This document shows, piece by piece, positions 1 through 12,950 of a DNA stretch of 64,000 nucleotides; the first letter of the stretch is position 1, and the number at the start of each line of letters is the position of its first letter. Both the position numbers and the translations under genes were made by a program. Source of the stretch: Arachis hypogaea. Taxonomy: Eukaryota; Streptophyta; Magnoliopsida; Fabales; Fabaceae. Location: contig NC_092050.1 of assembly GCF_003086295.3 (NCBI RefSeq), forward strand, positions 155,564,699-155,628,698, written 5' to 3'. Under the pieces are notes generated by a model. It was given only the letters and a program-made list of their open reading frames with translations, did no database searches and was not told where the DNA came from.

Positions 1-201
1 AGATAATTAGTTTTAACTAGATAAATTGATTGATGCTTTTTTTAATTTTTTTACTAAAGTTAACTATTACTACTACTAATATAATTTTTTTAAATGTAGA
101 TTATTTTTTAAGCATCTTTGCTAGTAATTTTATATAATATTTTATATTGTTAATTTTATAACTCATCATTTTTACCATCACTTTTCTAAGAGATTCTAAT
201 A
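1..201. repeat. Host duplicated segment, copy A, first piece
   Basis: AT-rich non-coding DNA that aligns with 47030-47276 (copy B) and 61057-61298 (copy C), all opening with AGATAATTAGTTTTAACTAG. Copy A lacks a short stretch present in the others near position 142. The alignment stops at 201, where a Helitron 5' end begins, and resumes at 21705. This is host sequence interrupted by transposition, with no gene in it. Confidence 0.85.
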
Positions 202-626
202 TCTACTTAATATACTAAAATTGGGTTTTCTCCCAACTAATAAGAGTGAGGTGTCGATTCCTCATGAATCCATTTTCCCGCCAAAATGAATACACTATTT
301 TCTCTTCTAAGTTTATTTTATAAAAATATCTTTATTATAATTATACTATAATTAACATTTAAGTAATAATGTATAATTATACTAATTTAAGAAAATATAT
401 TTATTTTTAGAAATTATTATTCTCATGTAATGAAAGCACTATTCTCTCTTCTAAATTATTTGTAGAAAAAATATCTTTATTATAATTATATTACAATTAG
501 CATTTAATGAATAATGCATGATTATACTAATTTAGGAAAATATCTTTATTTTTAGAAAGTACTATTCTCTCTTCTAAAATTATTTTTAGAAAAATATCTT
601 TATTATAATTATACTAGTGTATGAAC

Positions 627-641
627 CCGTGCTAAGCACGG
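627..641 (-). other. Helitron 3' subterminal hairpin
   Basis: CCGTGC-TTA-GCACGG forms a perfect 6-bp stem with a 3-nt loop, 10 nt before the terminal CTAG on the minus strand. In Helitrons this structure marks the end of rolling-circle transfer. Confidence 0.9.
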
Positions 642-847
642 AAAATTTTATAAAAGTAAAAAAAAATTTATATGTTTAGATATTTTAAAAAAAAACACAA
701 AATAATTATTATGCTAAGAAATTTATAAAATTATTATCAAAATCAAAGTTTAACTTAAAAATAGTGAGTAATAATTATTTTACACTTTTTTTAAGTAAAA
801 TAATTATACATTGATACATAACTTAAAATAAAATTAAAATATTTATA

Positions 848-2816
848 TTAGAATCCTATTTTTTCAAAGACTTCTTTATAAATAACATTGATGGTTGAAT
901 TTGTAGACATTCCTACGTGATTTATAAGTAAAATTTTTAAATTTCTCTTACTCTTAACTCTTGAAAGTGCCACATATAGTTGTCCATGTATAAAAACTGG
1001 TTTGGGCAAGTACAATCCAGCATGAGATAAAGTTTGTCCTTGAGACTTATTAATTGTCATGGCAAACGATACTATTATGGAAAACTGTCTTCGTTGGAAT
1101 CTAACTGGGACGGTTTCATTTGTTGGTACCATATTCATTCTTGGAATCAAAGCAATATGACCAACATTGTTACCCGTTAAGACTTCACATTCTATGACAT
1201 GATTTCCAAGTTTCCTAACTTGTAGTCTTGTACCATTACAAAGACCACTGGATTGGTCAATATTCCTCAGTAACATCATCGGAACACCAACTTTGAGTAT
1301 TAATTTATGTGGAGGCAAACCAGAGTAATTTATGCTATTCAGTAATTCAAGACCATAGAAATCTAGTTGATTCTTCATATTCCCTTCATCCATACAAATC
1401 GAATCCGAACTAAGATATAATTTTTTTTCCTCCAGGAATGATAGCCATCAGATGGTTGTTGACCTCTTCAACGATGTCCAGCATGGGAGCTAGTATAGTT
1501 CTTTCTTTGAAAAAATCCTTTGAGGACATGTTATCCAAAATATTTGAATAAGAAAAATGAACCAACTCATCAAATGTCTGGTCCGAAGAAGGAATAACAA
1601 TATCTCCTGGAAGACATATCTCAGATTCACCATCCATATTGTCACATATTAGACCATCACAAACTTTCAATAAGCACTCACCAAATTGCTCTGTCTCATC
1701 TTAATCTGAAGCAGTCGTCCCTATAGAGAGTCTCATGTTTTTTGTTAGTTTGAGCACGTGACAAAACTTTCAAAGGTAAGACTAATTTGTCTCGATCCTC
1801 ATGAAATGATAGAAAGAATTTGTCTAAAGTCTCCACCTAGTACAACCACTTTTCCTCCAAAGGGCAAATCTTTATTATATATTGGAGAAAACCTCATGAT
1901 ATCACCTAAGAACTTATCAAGCGCTTCATAACAGTACCTACTAACTATTGGAGCCTCATCCCAAATTATAAGTTTGGCTTTCAACAGCAGCATTGCTTGA
2001 GGGGAACCAGGTTTGATGTTACATATAAAATCCTTAGTTATGTTCAGCGGTTTTTTGAACATTGAGTGTGCCGTTCTTCCATTAAGAAGAAGTAAAGATG
2101 CAATACCACTTGAAGCAATGTTTAACACAATATCACCCCTTGAGTGAATCTCAGCAGACATAAGGTTCCAGAGAAATATTTTTCCAGTACCCCCTGACCA
2201 TACACAAAGAAAAAATTCCTTCATCACAATACACAGCTGTAATAATTTTATCGAATACATATTTCTGCTCAGGTGTTGCGATGGCTAACATGTCTGAGGC
2301 ATTTTTCTTTAAATCATCCCTGTTAAAGTTTAGCTCTTCCCTGATAACTCTTTCGGTTAACAAAGAACTATCAACTTCAGTTGCTAAAGGCATAGGAGGA
2401 TAGTCTTTCATGGTTTCACTATAGAAATATAAGATCTTGTCCATATCTATTAAGCACAACTGATTAATCTCATCATCTGACATGGTTAACTCTGCATATT
2501 ATATGATACTGTAAAAATTCAACCAAACTAAAAATGATCAATAATGAAGAACTTTTATAATTGCAATTATAAAAACTTACCCCTCATGTTCATCATGGTT
2601 CTCTGTCGATACAAAATATCATCTGAGAGTTCATGCCAACATCTATCCCAGACATGTTCTGGTCTTGAGATATTATTGGATGTTAATAGAATGATAAATA
2701 ACCTTCTAACATATAATTTTGAGGCCCACGAGTTTGCTTCCGTAATTGCATCCATGAATTCTTTGTCATTTTGCAAGAGTCCAAGGACGAAGCATGCATC
2801 TCTATACGTAGCATAA
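848..2816 (-). pseudogene. Helitron Pif1-like helicase domain, frameshifted
   Basis: This is the C-terminal SF1B helicase half of the Helitron RepHel protein, which unwinds DNA during rolling-circle transposition. On the minus strand the pieces in order are 2776-2567 (DKEFMDAITEANSWAS linker region), 2483-2151 (TPEQKYVFDKI, before the Walker A), 2260-1799 (SGGTGKIFLW degenerate Walker A, LIIWDEAPI Walker B, LGGDFRQ motif III), a degraded 1670-1410, and 1393-848 (NKSQGQTLSHAGLYL and VALSR, motifs V-VI). The frame shifts inside the Walker A. The residue after the motif lysine is Ile where this family normally has Thr. The helicase is therefore non-functional. The final stop at 848 leaves 234 bp to the Helitron end. 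Confidence 0.9.
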
Positions 2817-3282
2817 ATTGTTCCTCCTACTATTTTTATATCTCAAAAATTCATACATCCTCTTTGAGTATTCAAGAGAAGTCATTGGTAATATTCTTTG
2901 GTATTTGCTGCAAAAAACTTGATTAAAATCCCACTTTTAAATTGCTAAATGAATTAGGCTATGCGATTTCAATTATTATGTAGCTACACATCCGCATAAG
3001 ATTAATTTTTCTAAAAAATATAGAACAATTCTAAAATTGTATAATCTACAGATTATAACTGCTGAAAGTTATTTGAACATTTGTTTTCTAGTGTAGATAA
3101 ATCGAATAAAATGGACGTGGGGTACATGCTATTAAGATTTTAAATTTAAATCATCAAATAAATAAGATCAAAATTGAATATAAACTTGTCATTACCTGCA
3201 GGTACATGAGTCAACCTTCCAATTGCGAAGCCTTGCTTTCAAGGAAATCACTTTAAAGCATCGTCCATCGAAACAAACTTGG

Positions 3283-5600
3283 TTAGAAACTCAGCATAAG
3301 TCTAGACTTCGAGCATAGGAATATGACATGTTCGCCGCCATCCATCCCAAAAACATGGACTTGAGATATTGCTCTTTCGACGATATCATTCACATTAGAA
3401 GTTTCACTATAAATCACATGTTGCTCATCCTCCAAATGGAATGGAAGTCTAATTACAAATGGTTCTTTCTCTTGGATTTCATATCCAAATAAACCAGACT
3501 GCCTCACATGCCAAAATGTACCTACAATCGTAGTAATTCCTAATTTTGTCAACAACTTGTGTTGCTTCTAACGGATCACCAGTGTTGTATAGGGTAGTTG
3601 TTACACGTTCATTGCCCTTGTGTACATACTTAAACAAATACTTAATAGAACTTGTTTGGCATGTGTATTCTACATTTATGTGGCACCCGAATTTAAGCAA
3701 CAATTCTGGATTATAAGGAACAATGAACTTATTGTCTAGTACACATTTCCTTTTCTTCATTGTTCGACCGTTATTAGTATGCCTATATTTGAAAAATCCG
3801 GCTTCATCAATGAGTGTTCGCTGTCTAAACTCTTTGGGATAAAACTTTGAGCATGATCCATTCTTCATGCAAGGTGAATTCTTATTGTACGGACCACATG
3901 GACCATGTACCATGTAATTTTGAACAATTCCATGTAGATTTGGCCTTTCATTTTCATCAGAAATCTCAGCTGTTATATGTTTGTTTATGTCATCTGGTGT
4001 TTGTGACTTGAACTCGTTACTCATGAATAAAAGGATATGTGCATGCGGAATCCCTCTCTTTTGAAACTCTATAGTGCAAACATCTAAAAATTGAAAAAGA
4101 CAAATGAGCAAAACATTACAACATAAGATTTTAATAAGGTGTTGCATAAACACAGACTTACATCCCAAAATTTTGCCAAAGATTTTTCCCTCTTTTAGGT
4201 CATCAATCAAACCATCAAGTTTGATCTTGAAAACTCGACACAATATATCAGGGCGATCTTCTGCCTTTAATCCAATGGGAGTCACTTCTCTTTTTATCTC
4301 ATTCCATTTAGGGTTACAGGTCATAGTGATAAAATAGATAGGATATCCTGCATATCTGCAAATTACAAATGCATCTTTACAATTATTCATCATGTACCTA
4401 GGTCCACCGGTAAAAGTACTGGGAAAAATGATTCTTTTGCCAAGCCTTGCAGCATTTACATCTTTGTTTATAAGACTTTCATGCAGACATTTGTATTTAT
4501 CAACCCTCAACTGTTGTTGTTTACACCTAAAGGATTTTAACCTCTCCGATTTCACCATTGTGTAGGCATCTACCAGAAACTGTTGGAATAATCTCTTTGA
4601 TCTCAGAATTAACGGATATTCACCCGTCCTTTTCTGTACGTAGTTGAAAAGCAAAGAATTGTCGCAAAGTGATTGTTTTGTTTATCTTTGTAGGCCTAGC
4701 GGAGATAGAATCTGATATTGCAATACCCAAACGAAATCCATCCTCTCCATACGGAAACAACAATGGATATTGCAAGGCTAAATAAGATGGGTAAAAAATA
4801 TCAATCTGTTGGAGCTTTCTAGTTTGACTCTTTATAATAATATATCTATCTTTGCTTAGTTGTTCGACATTGTCAATAATCAATGTAGCCACTTCAGATG
4901 CAGATGGCAAGTTGTATGTCCTGCCATCTGTAGTCCTTTTACTAATCAAATTAAGCTTTATGTTTGTGCAATTTTCCTGTTGGTACCTATCTCTCGCATA
5001 GCGAAAACTCTTTGCCAAACTATTATATTTGTCTAGCATGTTTCTTAATATTGCCACAATTTTCTTATCTCGCTCATTTATAGCTTCATTGGAACTGCCA
5101 AAAAAAAATACACACACAATAAATTTTATGTTATTTTCTCTCACAGATAAAAAATAACTAAAATGTTTGACTGGTTGCATGAAAATTACCGAAGTGTGCC
5201 TATCCGATTATCGATCTCATTTTCTATGTCATAGATATATAGCTGCGCAAATGTTGGTCGCAGACTATCCGGAGGAAGTAAGCTACCAATGCTATGGTAG
5301 TTTTGACCTCAGACTTAAAAATTAATGGAGCAGTTCCATTGTTCACCCCACGGTCAATTTTTCCGACCATTGATGTAAAACAAAATATTGAATTAAATGC
5401 CCTTATATTTTTTAGGAAATGAATTCTTCTTTGATCTCCTCTAGTATGAAGCTGAATGAGCTCATCAGGAGACACAAAAAGTAGAGAAAGTTCGATCTTT
5501 CCTTCCATACAATATAATAAAAACTTTAGTTGGGGTGACTATTTGAATTTAGTAAGCCTTTCTTCAAACCACATCCATGCTTTACAGTGTTAACATTGAT
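3283..5600 (-). pseudogene. Helitron Rep (HUH/Y2 nuclease) domain, frameshifted
   Basis: N-terminal half of the RepHel transposase, which nicks and joins DNA at Helitron ends. From 5' to 3' on the minus strand: about 5600-5540 (HCKAWMWFEERL, a Cys/His-containing N-terminus), 5508-5224 (HFLKNIRAFNSIF), 5180-4620 (YPSYLALQYPLLFPYGEDGF, the Helitron N-terminal domain) and 4654-3479, a 391-codon frame with the HUH motif (RGIPHAHILLFM) and IKYLFKYVHKG, the conserved Tyr-containing block. The end continues in another frame at 3555-3283 (FGYEIQEKEPFVIRLPFHL). At least three frame breaks are visible. A 78-bp intron with GT..AG ends lies inside the longest frame (4084-4161) and happens to read through. 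Confidence 0.92.
4084..4161 (-). other. Probable 78-bp intron inside Helitron Rep
   Basis: On the minus strand GTAAGT starts at 4161 and a T-rich tract ending in AG finishes at 4084. Removing it joins ILGY to VCTIEFQKRG, which restores the usual Rep order just before the HUH motif. Its length is a multiple of three with no stop, so it reads as 26 extra residues if kept. Confidence 0.75.
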
Positions 5601-8600
5601 AAATAGGATTTTCTATATCCCACACATCTGCCGAATGAACTCTCTTTAGATACTCAGTTGTCATACCGATGCAATTTAGTCCATGATGTACACAAAGATG
5701 CAAATAAATATACAGATAAAATTTTTACATACCGTCTAAAGTTTTCGAGGATGGTATAAAATTATCTTCTATATTCACATCCGATATTGAATCATGATAA
5801 CCATTCAAATGGTTTCAACAGCAGAAACCACATACATTCAACTCTTTCACCATCTCAGTACAGGTCCGTTCAAATAGAGCTGCGGCCTCCTTATCGAACA
5901 CAACAAAAGTTGTTGTAGCAGTATCATAAAAAACCAACAAATTCAACTTATACCTACTTTTTTTATTCAAAAACATCAATTAACACTTGGCCTGTCACCC
6001 TTTAGTTACAATAAAATCATAAAAATTATATTCAACATAATTTAAATGCTCAAACACAATTTTTTTTAAGCTTATCAATTTTCTAGATTTTAGTCTAACA
6101 GAGGAGACTTTGGTATAAAATTGTTGTAGGTATATGAATTTTTTCTATGCACTCTATATCATTTTGTCAATTTTTTTTTTTGTGGATAGACAATATTTCC
6201 ATCAATCAAAGCAGTTTTTATTTTTAATAAATTGTTCTCTTATTGTCTATTAATTATTGGTATTAAGCTAGATATTGCTAAATAAATTAAAAAGAGACAT
6301 AATCAATTACATAACTATATTATTTTTTTTATGAAAAGATTGCACAAATAAGTCCAATTAGAGTCGTACCTGTTAACCGCATTATTTACATCCTTATTAC
6401 AGCCATCGCAGAATTATGTATCCGCATTAGCTTCTGCCTTCACGCTGCAAACACAAGATTTATACCACCAACTTAGAACAGGTTCAACATCAAGAATAGT
6501 AGCCAGAACAACATAGAATCCAACCTACATAGGAACAATTTGAAAGTAAAAAAAAAAAAACAAACAATGAACCAAACATAAAAAAGTAGTTTTCTATAAG
6601 GCACTCACATCCGCAGCCATACGTAACTCCTTTATTGTCTTCCTCTCAGTGGAATATAAAACTTCATCTTCATTAACATACGTTGGTTTGCCAGAAAGCA
6701 CAGACAAGTACTGCAAGATCTCTCTACAGTACATGCTACTTATCAATCACAACGCCATAAAAATACAGTCAATATGCACAACCATAAATAATTCACAATA
6801 TTGGTACAATACCTTTTTCGAAGCATCACAGCCTCAGGAACATCTGGATTTATCAAGAACCTGGAACCATACATAATGTTCTGTAAAATATTGGTACCTA
6901 TGTACAACAATCATTGCTTAAATGAGTTGTATAATTATACATGACAGAAAAATTATCGAATGGAAAGTAACCAAAAGTGTCCTTAGATTTAAAAAAATAA
7001 CTATAATCTACTGTGAACCTAATTAATTAGTAAAAATTTTTATTTTAGTAATGAGCTATACAAAAAATATTTATTTTAAATATAAAATAATAAAAAATAT
7101 TATATAATAACAAAAATATAGCTTGAAATTATATATTGATTAATTAATTGTTGAGTAATTCAACCGAATTTACAATAAAAAAATAAAAAACTGGTGATAC
7201 AATTTATTCACGTGTATATAATAATATTTTTTATCACTTCAAATTTTAATTTCTAGAACGCCAGCCATTTGTCGGAATTGTTATTATTGTTTTTTATAAT
7301 TTCACTTGTAATTCCATATGATCAAAAGTATTAAAACACAAAACACAGTACTTATAATTTTGCTTCCACGACATGTAGTATCACACTCTAAAATGTAAAA
7401 ACAAAAATTTAAAAGAATATAGGTCGTTCTCCATTGCTGGCGTATATGCTTGCTTGCTGGGAGAGAGAAGACCCAAAAAGACTAAAAGAGGACTTTGGGT
7501 GCGGGTTGAAATTAATTGTATGAGATCCGGATAGGTTTTCTATCTGCCCAACTTGAAATCGGGATTAGTCTTCGTAGGCCCATATTTTGTTAAGATGCAA
7601 TGAAAACAAGCAAGCTAACATGGTGTGGGCCTTACTTTTTTATTCTCTTTTTATCATAATTCACAAGTTCTATACTTTTTTTTATTGTTGTATAAATCAT
7701 GGATCTACATTGGTCCGCCTAGGAAATTAATTTATTTTGCTTACGTTTTAGAATGAGTTTAATTAATAATTTGTTATATAAAATTATTTTATATTGTTAA
7801 TAAATCAAATCTAATGATATTAGTTAATAATGCATAGAATAATTTCATTTAAAATGAAAAAAGTTTTGCCTTATATTACTTTTGCTTACGAAAATATAAA
7901 ACTTAAAACTTAACAATCAAGGTAATATAAAAGGCCAATGAAATAAGATAATTTATAAATTATCTTTAATTTATATATAATATAATTAAATTTAACGAAT
8001 TCAATTAGAATAAATAACAAATTATTTATTTTATTTCAGACTTTATAAATGAATAAACTAATTAACTAATATAAAAAATTACAATTAATGTAGTAAAATT
8101 AATCAAGTATTATATACTATAATAAATTATATTGATATTTAAATATCTAATCAAATCAATTAGCTGATATAATTAAGTCATATTAAAACACTTAAAAATA
8201 TACTGTTCTTAATTAAATACTATCTATACTATATAAATCACATTTAAATCCATTTTTCCGTGCGTATATAATTTAAAGTAATTTACAATTTATTTGATTG
8301 AATATTATAATATAAAATAATTTATAAATTAACATTAATTCATATATAATATATAATTAAATTTAATAAATTTAATTAGAATAAACAATAAATTATTTAT
8401 TTTATTTTAGACTTCATAAAGAAAAAAACCAATTCACTAATATAACGAATTACAATTAATGTAGTATAATTAATTAAGTAATATAAATTATAATAACTTA
8501 TATTGATATTTAAATATTTAATCAAATCAATTAGTTGAAATAATTAAGTCATTGCAATAAATTGTATTGAATGAGTTAAAATAATTAAATTAGGAAATAC

Positions 8601-8640
8601 TCTCCGGAGCATGCCACGTCAGCTCCATCATTAAATGCAG
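5601..8640 (-). other. Non-coding 5' part of the Helitron
   Basis: This part has no recognisable coding sequence. 7420-7640 is the only part with more mixed base composition and would suit a leader. The outermost 250 bp (8400-8668) are shared with the Helitron 5' end at 16136 and with AT-rich DNA at 13370-13560, so this end belongs to a family with several copies here. Confidence 0.6.
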
Positions 8641-10441
8641 AAATCCGATTTTTATATAATAGAATAGATTATAATTAGCATTTAATAAATAATGCATGTT
8701 TATACTAATTTAGGAAAATATATTTATTATAATTATATAAAATAATCTACTTAATATACTAAAATTGGATTTTTCCCCAACTAATGAAAGTAAGGTGTTA
8801 ATTCCTCATGAATTTATTTTTTTTTCAAAATAAAAGTACTATTCTCTCTTTTAAATTTATTTTAAAAAACATCTTTATTAGAATTATATTACAATGAGCA
8901 TTTAATGAATAATGCACAATTATACTAATTTAAAAATATCTTAATTATAATTATATAAAAAATTAAACATAAATTTATAATTCTAATTGCTATAAATATG
9001 ATACTAACGTTCATAGTGGTAAATTGATATTGCAATAATTAATTTCTATAATTATTTTTGTACTACTAAAGGCTATATATAGTGTTTCTTTGTGGTTAGT
9101 GAGTCTAAATCTAAAAATTAAAGCATTCTTTTTTTCTAATATGTTATTCTTCTTTGATTGGACAATTGTTTCTAAGGAGCTTTGTAGGTCAAGTTCAAGT
9201 CACATTCCCTCCACGTTTTCTACGTTTGTCCGAAAATATTTGAAGTAGTGGAGCATATAATAAGATTGAATTTTCTCAATTTAGGTTCGGTTTTGAGAAA
9301 TTTGTGCCAACCTTGAGGATGCAATTCAAAGATTGGTACTATATTTAATTTTTTTTCTCTTAAGCTTTTTGTATTAAAAATAATTTTATAACATATTGTG
9401 GTTTTTTTCAGAAACTACCGGCCTTCTGGTGCATTAATGCAATGCCATTGAGGAAAATAAAAGTCAATTTAATTTGACAATTTTAACAAGAAGATAGTCT
9501 GAATCTGTACAGATTCTAAGTGTTCGATCTTATGATGTTATTTCGGTTGGTTGTTACGAGAATGACTCTAATCTATATGTATCTAAGGATTAGAATAGAT
9601 TAAATATTATTTAAACAATTTAGTTCTAATATTGGTAATTGATTAAATTAGTTTTAGAGAAATTTAAATTATTGTCTCAATTTATATATTATGACTATTC
9701 TTTTTGGATATGTTATTTTTAAACTTTTTAATATGAATTTTTTTTATTTTTAAGTTTGTTTTTTTTTTTGGATCTATGTATCACATTTTTTTTGTATTTC
9801 AGATTAGTAATGTAATTATTAAGAGAAATGTAATTCATCAATAAATTAGAATGATTAAAAGTTTAATTATATTGTGTGGATACAAGATTGATTAATTAAG
9901 ATTAAGGCGTAAAAAAGGAAAAAGAGTCACAATACGTGGTTTTACTTTCTTGCTAAAAAGAGTCACATGAGAACATTCCAAACAAATTACCACTAATTTT
10001 TTTTTTTAGTTTTTAAATATATTATTTATTTAGAGTAATAACTAAATTTATTATAACTATAGTAAAATTATCTTTAAACTATTAGTATTATTAGTAAATT
10101 TTTAAAATCATTGACATATTATTAGTATATATAATAAGCAATAGTAAATTTCCTTTCATGTTTATCATTTAAAAAATTTATAATTTTTACATAGTCTTTA
10201 TTTTATTTTTTTTCCATACCTAATAACTATTGACTATGATCCTATTAATAGTATCACCTATAGTAGATTATACGAAGAGAAAGTATGAAAAATAAAGACA
10301 AGAATTATAAGGTTATAAAAAGTCCCATTTAAGTTTGACAAGAGCAAGACGGTTTACATAGAAATAGTTCTAATAGATGATAAGATTAGTTGATTCATTT
10401 ACTAAATTTTTTCAAGTAATGCTAAGTTCAATTTATAAATA

Positions 10442-10624
10442 GAGTTTAATTTTAATGCACTGACAGTGTAAAGTGTTTTACATAGTCGTGCAATCACATC
10501 CGTTATTTTGGATGACCATTAACGCGGTCGATATGAAAGGTATTTATTTTTATTGACGTGTCATTACATAATTGGATGCACATGTAAAACTACTTTATAC
10601 TGTCAGAGTATCAAAACTAAATTC
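10442..10624. mobile_element. MITE with 9-bp target duplication (Mutator-type)
   Basis: This is a 183-bp element with imperfect terminal inverted repeats of about 35 bp (GAGTTTAATTTTAATGCACT at the left; the complement of the right end begins GAATTTAGTTTTGATACTCT). It is flanked by the exact 9-bp direct repeat TTATAAATA (10433-10441 and 10625-10633). A 9-bp duplication fits Mutator-like MITEs. It is non-coding. Confidence 0.88.
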
Positions 10625-10742
10625 TTATAAATATTTGTAGTTCATATTTTAAGTTAATTTTATAAGTACACCATTTTACAAGTCAAAGACAATTCTTTTT
10701 AATAGCTTTGTAAATGTTAATAGCTTTTATATTTAATTTATT

Positions 10743-11027
10743 TTGCAATACGATAAAATTCAACGTTTAATAAAAAATTATTTGACAAAAATATTTGAGA
10801 ATAAATTGGTAGAAAGGAAGATCTATGTCTTCTCAAATTTTGAGATTGAGAAATCAAGCGGAATATATCTTCTGACTGTAGACACATGCAAAATATCTTT
10901 TAAGATAGAGTCACGCATAGTACATACGGTCGATGATCGTAAAATTCCGGATAATCATTTTACTTTGCTTGCCCATGCTGATATGTTGAAACAAACAAAT
11001 GAACGATTCTACTTATTTGGTATATAA
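10743..11027 (+). pseudogene. Replication protein A (RPA70-like) OB-fold fragment
   Basis: The 94-residue frame contains KLVERKIYVFSNFEIEKSSG and an IPDNHFTLLAHADM segment, resembling the first OB fold of plant RPA70-like proteins that many plant Helitrons carry beside RepHel. RPA binds single-stranded DNA, and a Helitron copy may protect the transposing strand. Only one exon-sized piece remains, with no start region or zinc finger visible. The same stretch recurs, more degraded, near 21150-21245. The family call rests on motif memory, not an alignment. Confidence 0.65.
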
Positions 11028-11380
11028 TTAATTTATATTAACCCATACAAAATTATTTTTCTTTTGATTTTAAATTTTGCCAAAAAATTGTATAATAGCA
11101 TGATTTTATCGATAACAAAAATTTTAACAGTTTATTTATGAAAATATTTGAATTTGTATTGTAGCTTTTTTTTTAAGGTATATCCTTTTATTAATATACT
11201 ATTGTTAGTTTTATCGTTTAACATAAAATAAATTAGTAAATTTTTTTTATTTTATACATGTACAAATTTATAATTTCTTACATTATTCACTCATTTGTCT
11301 TTAATTTGTTACTTTTAATTCATTTTTTTTTTGTTTAATTAGATGTTATTAGATTCTTGACTAGAAAAGAAAAACTTATA

Positions 11381-11660
11381 TCTACTAAATATACTAAAAC
11401 TGGGTTTTCTCCCAATTAATGAAGGTGAGGTATCGATCTCTCATGACTCCATTTTCCCTCCAAAATGAACTTTCCTATTCTCTATTCTAAATTATTTTAT
11501 AAAAATATCTTTATTATAATTATATTATAATTAATATTTAATGAATAATATAAAATTATACTAATTTAGAAACATATCTTTATTATAATTATATCAAATC
11601 AATATTTAATGCATTATTAAACTACTTATCAATTATCAATTGAAAATACTTTTAATCATT

Positions 11661-11712
<52 letters not shown>

Positions 11713-11873
11713 CATAATAATAGTAATTATGATAAGAATATTTGAATCTAATCATAAAATGATCAAATTTTATGGTATTAATAACGCACATTAATTTTAA
11801 ATATTTTTAGTCATTTTAATTATATTAATTTTTAAAATATTAATATAATTCTAATTCTTATTGATTATCCAAC

Positions 11874-11927
<54 letters not shown>

Positions 11928-12040
11928 TTGAAAAATCCGTATATAAACTATTTCAATTACCCGTGTATTATTATTAAAATTCTATATGTTTTTAAATATA
12001 AGTCTTGAAAAACACGACATGGCACGGGCTATTAGTGTAG
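11381..12040 (+). mobile_element. Short non-autonomous Helitron (borders approximate)
   Basis: The 5' end is A|TCTACTAAATATACTAAAACTGGG at 11381. A GGCACGGGCTATTAG motif near 12021-12035 matches the subterminal region of the copy ending at 21704, but its hairpin is mutated and no clean CTRR end is present. Two (AAT)n microsatellites are inside (11662-11709 and 11874-11926). It is non-coding. Confidence 0.5.
11662..11709. repeat. (AAT)n microsatellite
   Basis: About 16 uninterrupted AAT units inside the short Helitron copy. A second run of about 17 units is at 11874-11926. Confidence 0.95.
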
Positions 12041-12459
12041 AGTTGTTTAGATTTGTTTAGAAAGATAAGATAGAATTTATATTTTTAAATTTCAAGACAT
12101 ATATTTCTATTTCAATCTGTGTATATCAGGTGTAATATTCTTATTCATTGTCCGGGATTTCTCTGATTATGATAGAAGATAATGATTCTAATCATATTAT
12201 GAAAAATTATATAATTTTAACAAAATTAATATATGATGTGTAATTATTGTATATAATAAAAAATTACCTTAATAATAAATAATTTACATATTTATTTATG
12301 TTTTACTAAAGTCTATATATAATGTTTTTCTGTGGTACATGAATCTAAATTTGAGAATCAACTCATAATTTTATATTTACTATTTTTCTTTTACTACTTC
12401 ATAGAATAAGAATGTATTCTTCGTTTTTCATCGAAGTTGATCTTTTTAAGGTACAATTT

Positions 12460-12655
12460 ATAATTTTGATACACTATTAGTGTAAAGTAGTTTTACACAA
12501 ATATTCAATGACTAAATATCATATCATAAAAAATAACTATCTTTTATATTGATTGCATTCACCTAAATGATAATCTAAAAAAATAGACATAATTAAATAA
12601 TTATATAAAATATTTTATACTATCAATAATTAAAATTAGACTCTAATTTGTATCT
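12460..12655. mobile_element. Degenerate relative of the 10442 MITE
   Basis: The left arm reads TTTTGATACACTATTAGTGT and the right arm ends with a complementary ACTATCAATAATTAAAAT tract, matching the arms of the MITE at 10442-10624 with many changes. No clear target duplication remains. Confidence 0.55.
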
Positions 12656-12916
12656 AAAAATTTAAGATAAAATTATATATTAAATTAACTTAATAAAAAC
12701 AAAATATTATTGTAACATTATTTAATTAATAAATTTATTTAGTTAAAGGTTATATTTATGTTTTTTTTTTCAATTCCACTTTAATATTTACCAGTAAATT
12801 GAAGAATTTTGTATTGAATATCTATTTTGATAATTAGTTCTGAAACATAAATTAAAATAAAAATTAATTAAAATATTAACGTATTTTGTACTTTTATCTA
12901 TCTAAGTAACTAATTC

Positions 12917-12950
<34 letters not shown>

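Larger units (their letters stand above)
614..8668 (-). mobile_element. Autonomous-type Helitron, 8,055 bp, decayed
   Basis: Read on the minus strand, the element starts TCTATTCTATTATATAAAAA at 8668 and ends ACACTAG at 614, with A before and T after it, as expected for Helitron insertion into AT. A perfect 6-bp hairpin lies about 10 bp from the 3' end. Joining 613 to 8669 restores a repeat also seen intact near 481-530, so both borders are exact. It carries a rolling-circle replication initiator (Rep) and Pif1-type helicase in one direction, both interrupted by frameshifts. The 5' 3 kb (about 5,600-8,668) shows no coding sequence and presumably held the promoter and leader. Confidence 0.92.
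8746..11380 (+). mobile_element. Helitron-derived region with 5' terminus and RPA remnant
   Basis: Another 5' terminus, A|TCTACTTAATATACTAAAAT, starts at 8746 and is followed by the same leader as at 202 (short segments repeating TATTATAATTATATTACAAT). Downstream come degraded sequence that resembles 12300-12440, a MITE and a replication-protein-A-like frame. No 3' hairpin could be assigned to this copy, so the right limit is arbitrary. Confidence 0.55.

Noticed and set aside
2544..2816. Plus-strand 90-codon frame
   Set aside because: Opposite strand of the Helitron helicase linker, which has the recognisable protein.
4104..4337. Plus-strand frame across the Helitron Rep
   Set aside because: Antisense shadow of the Rep coding sequence and its intron.
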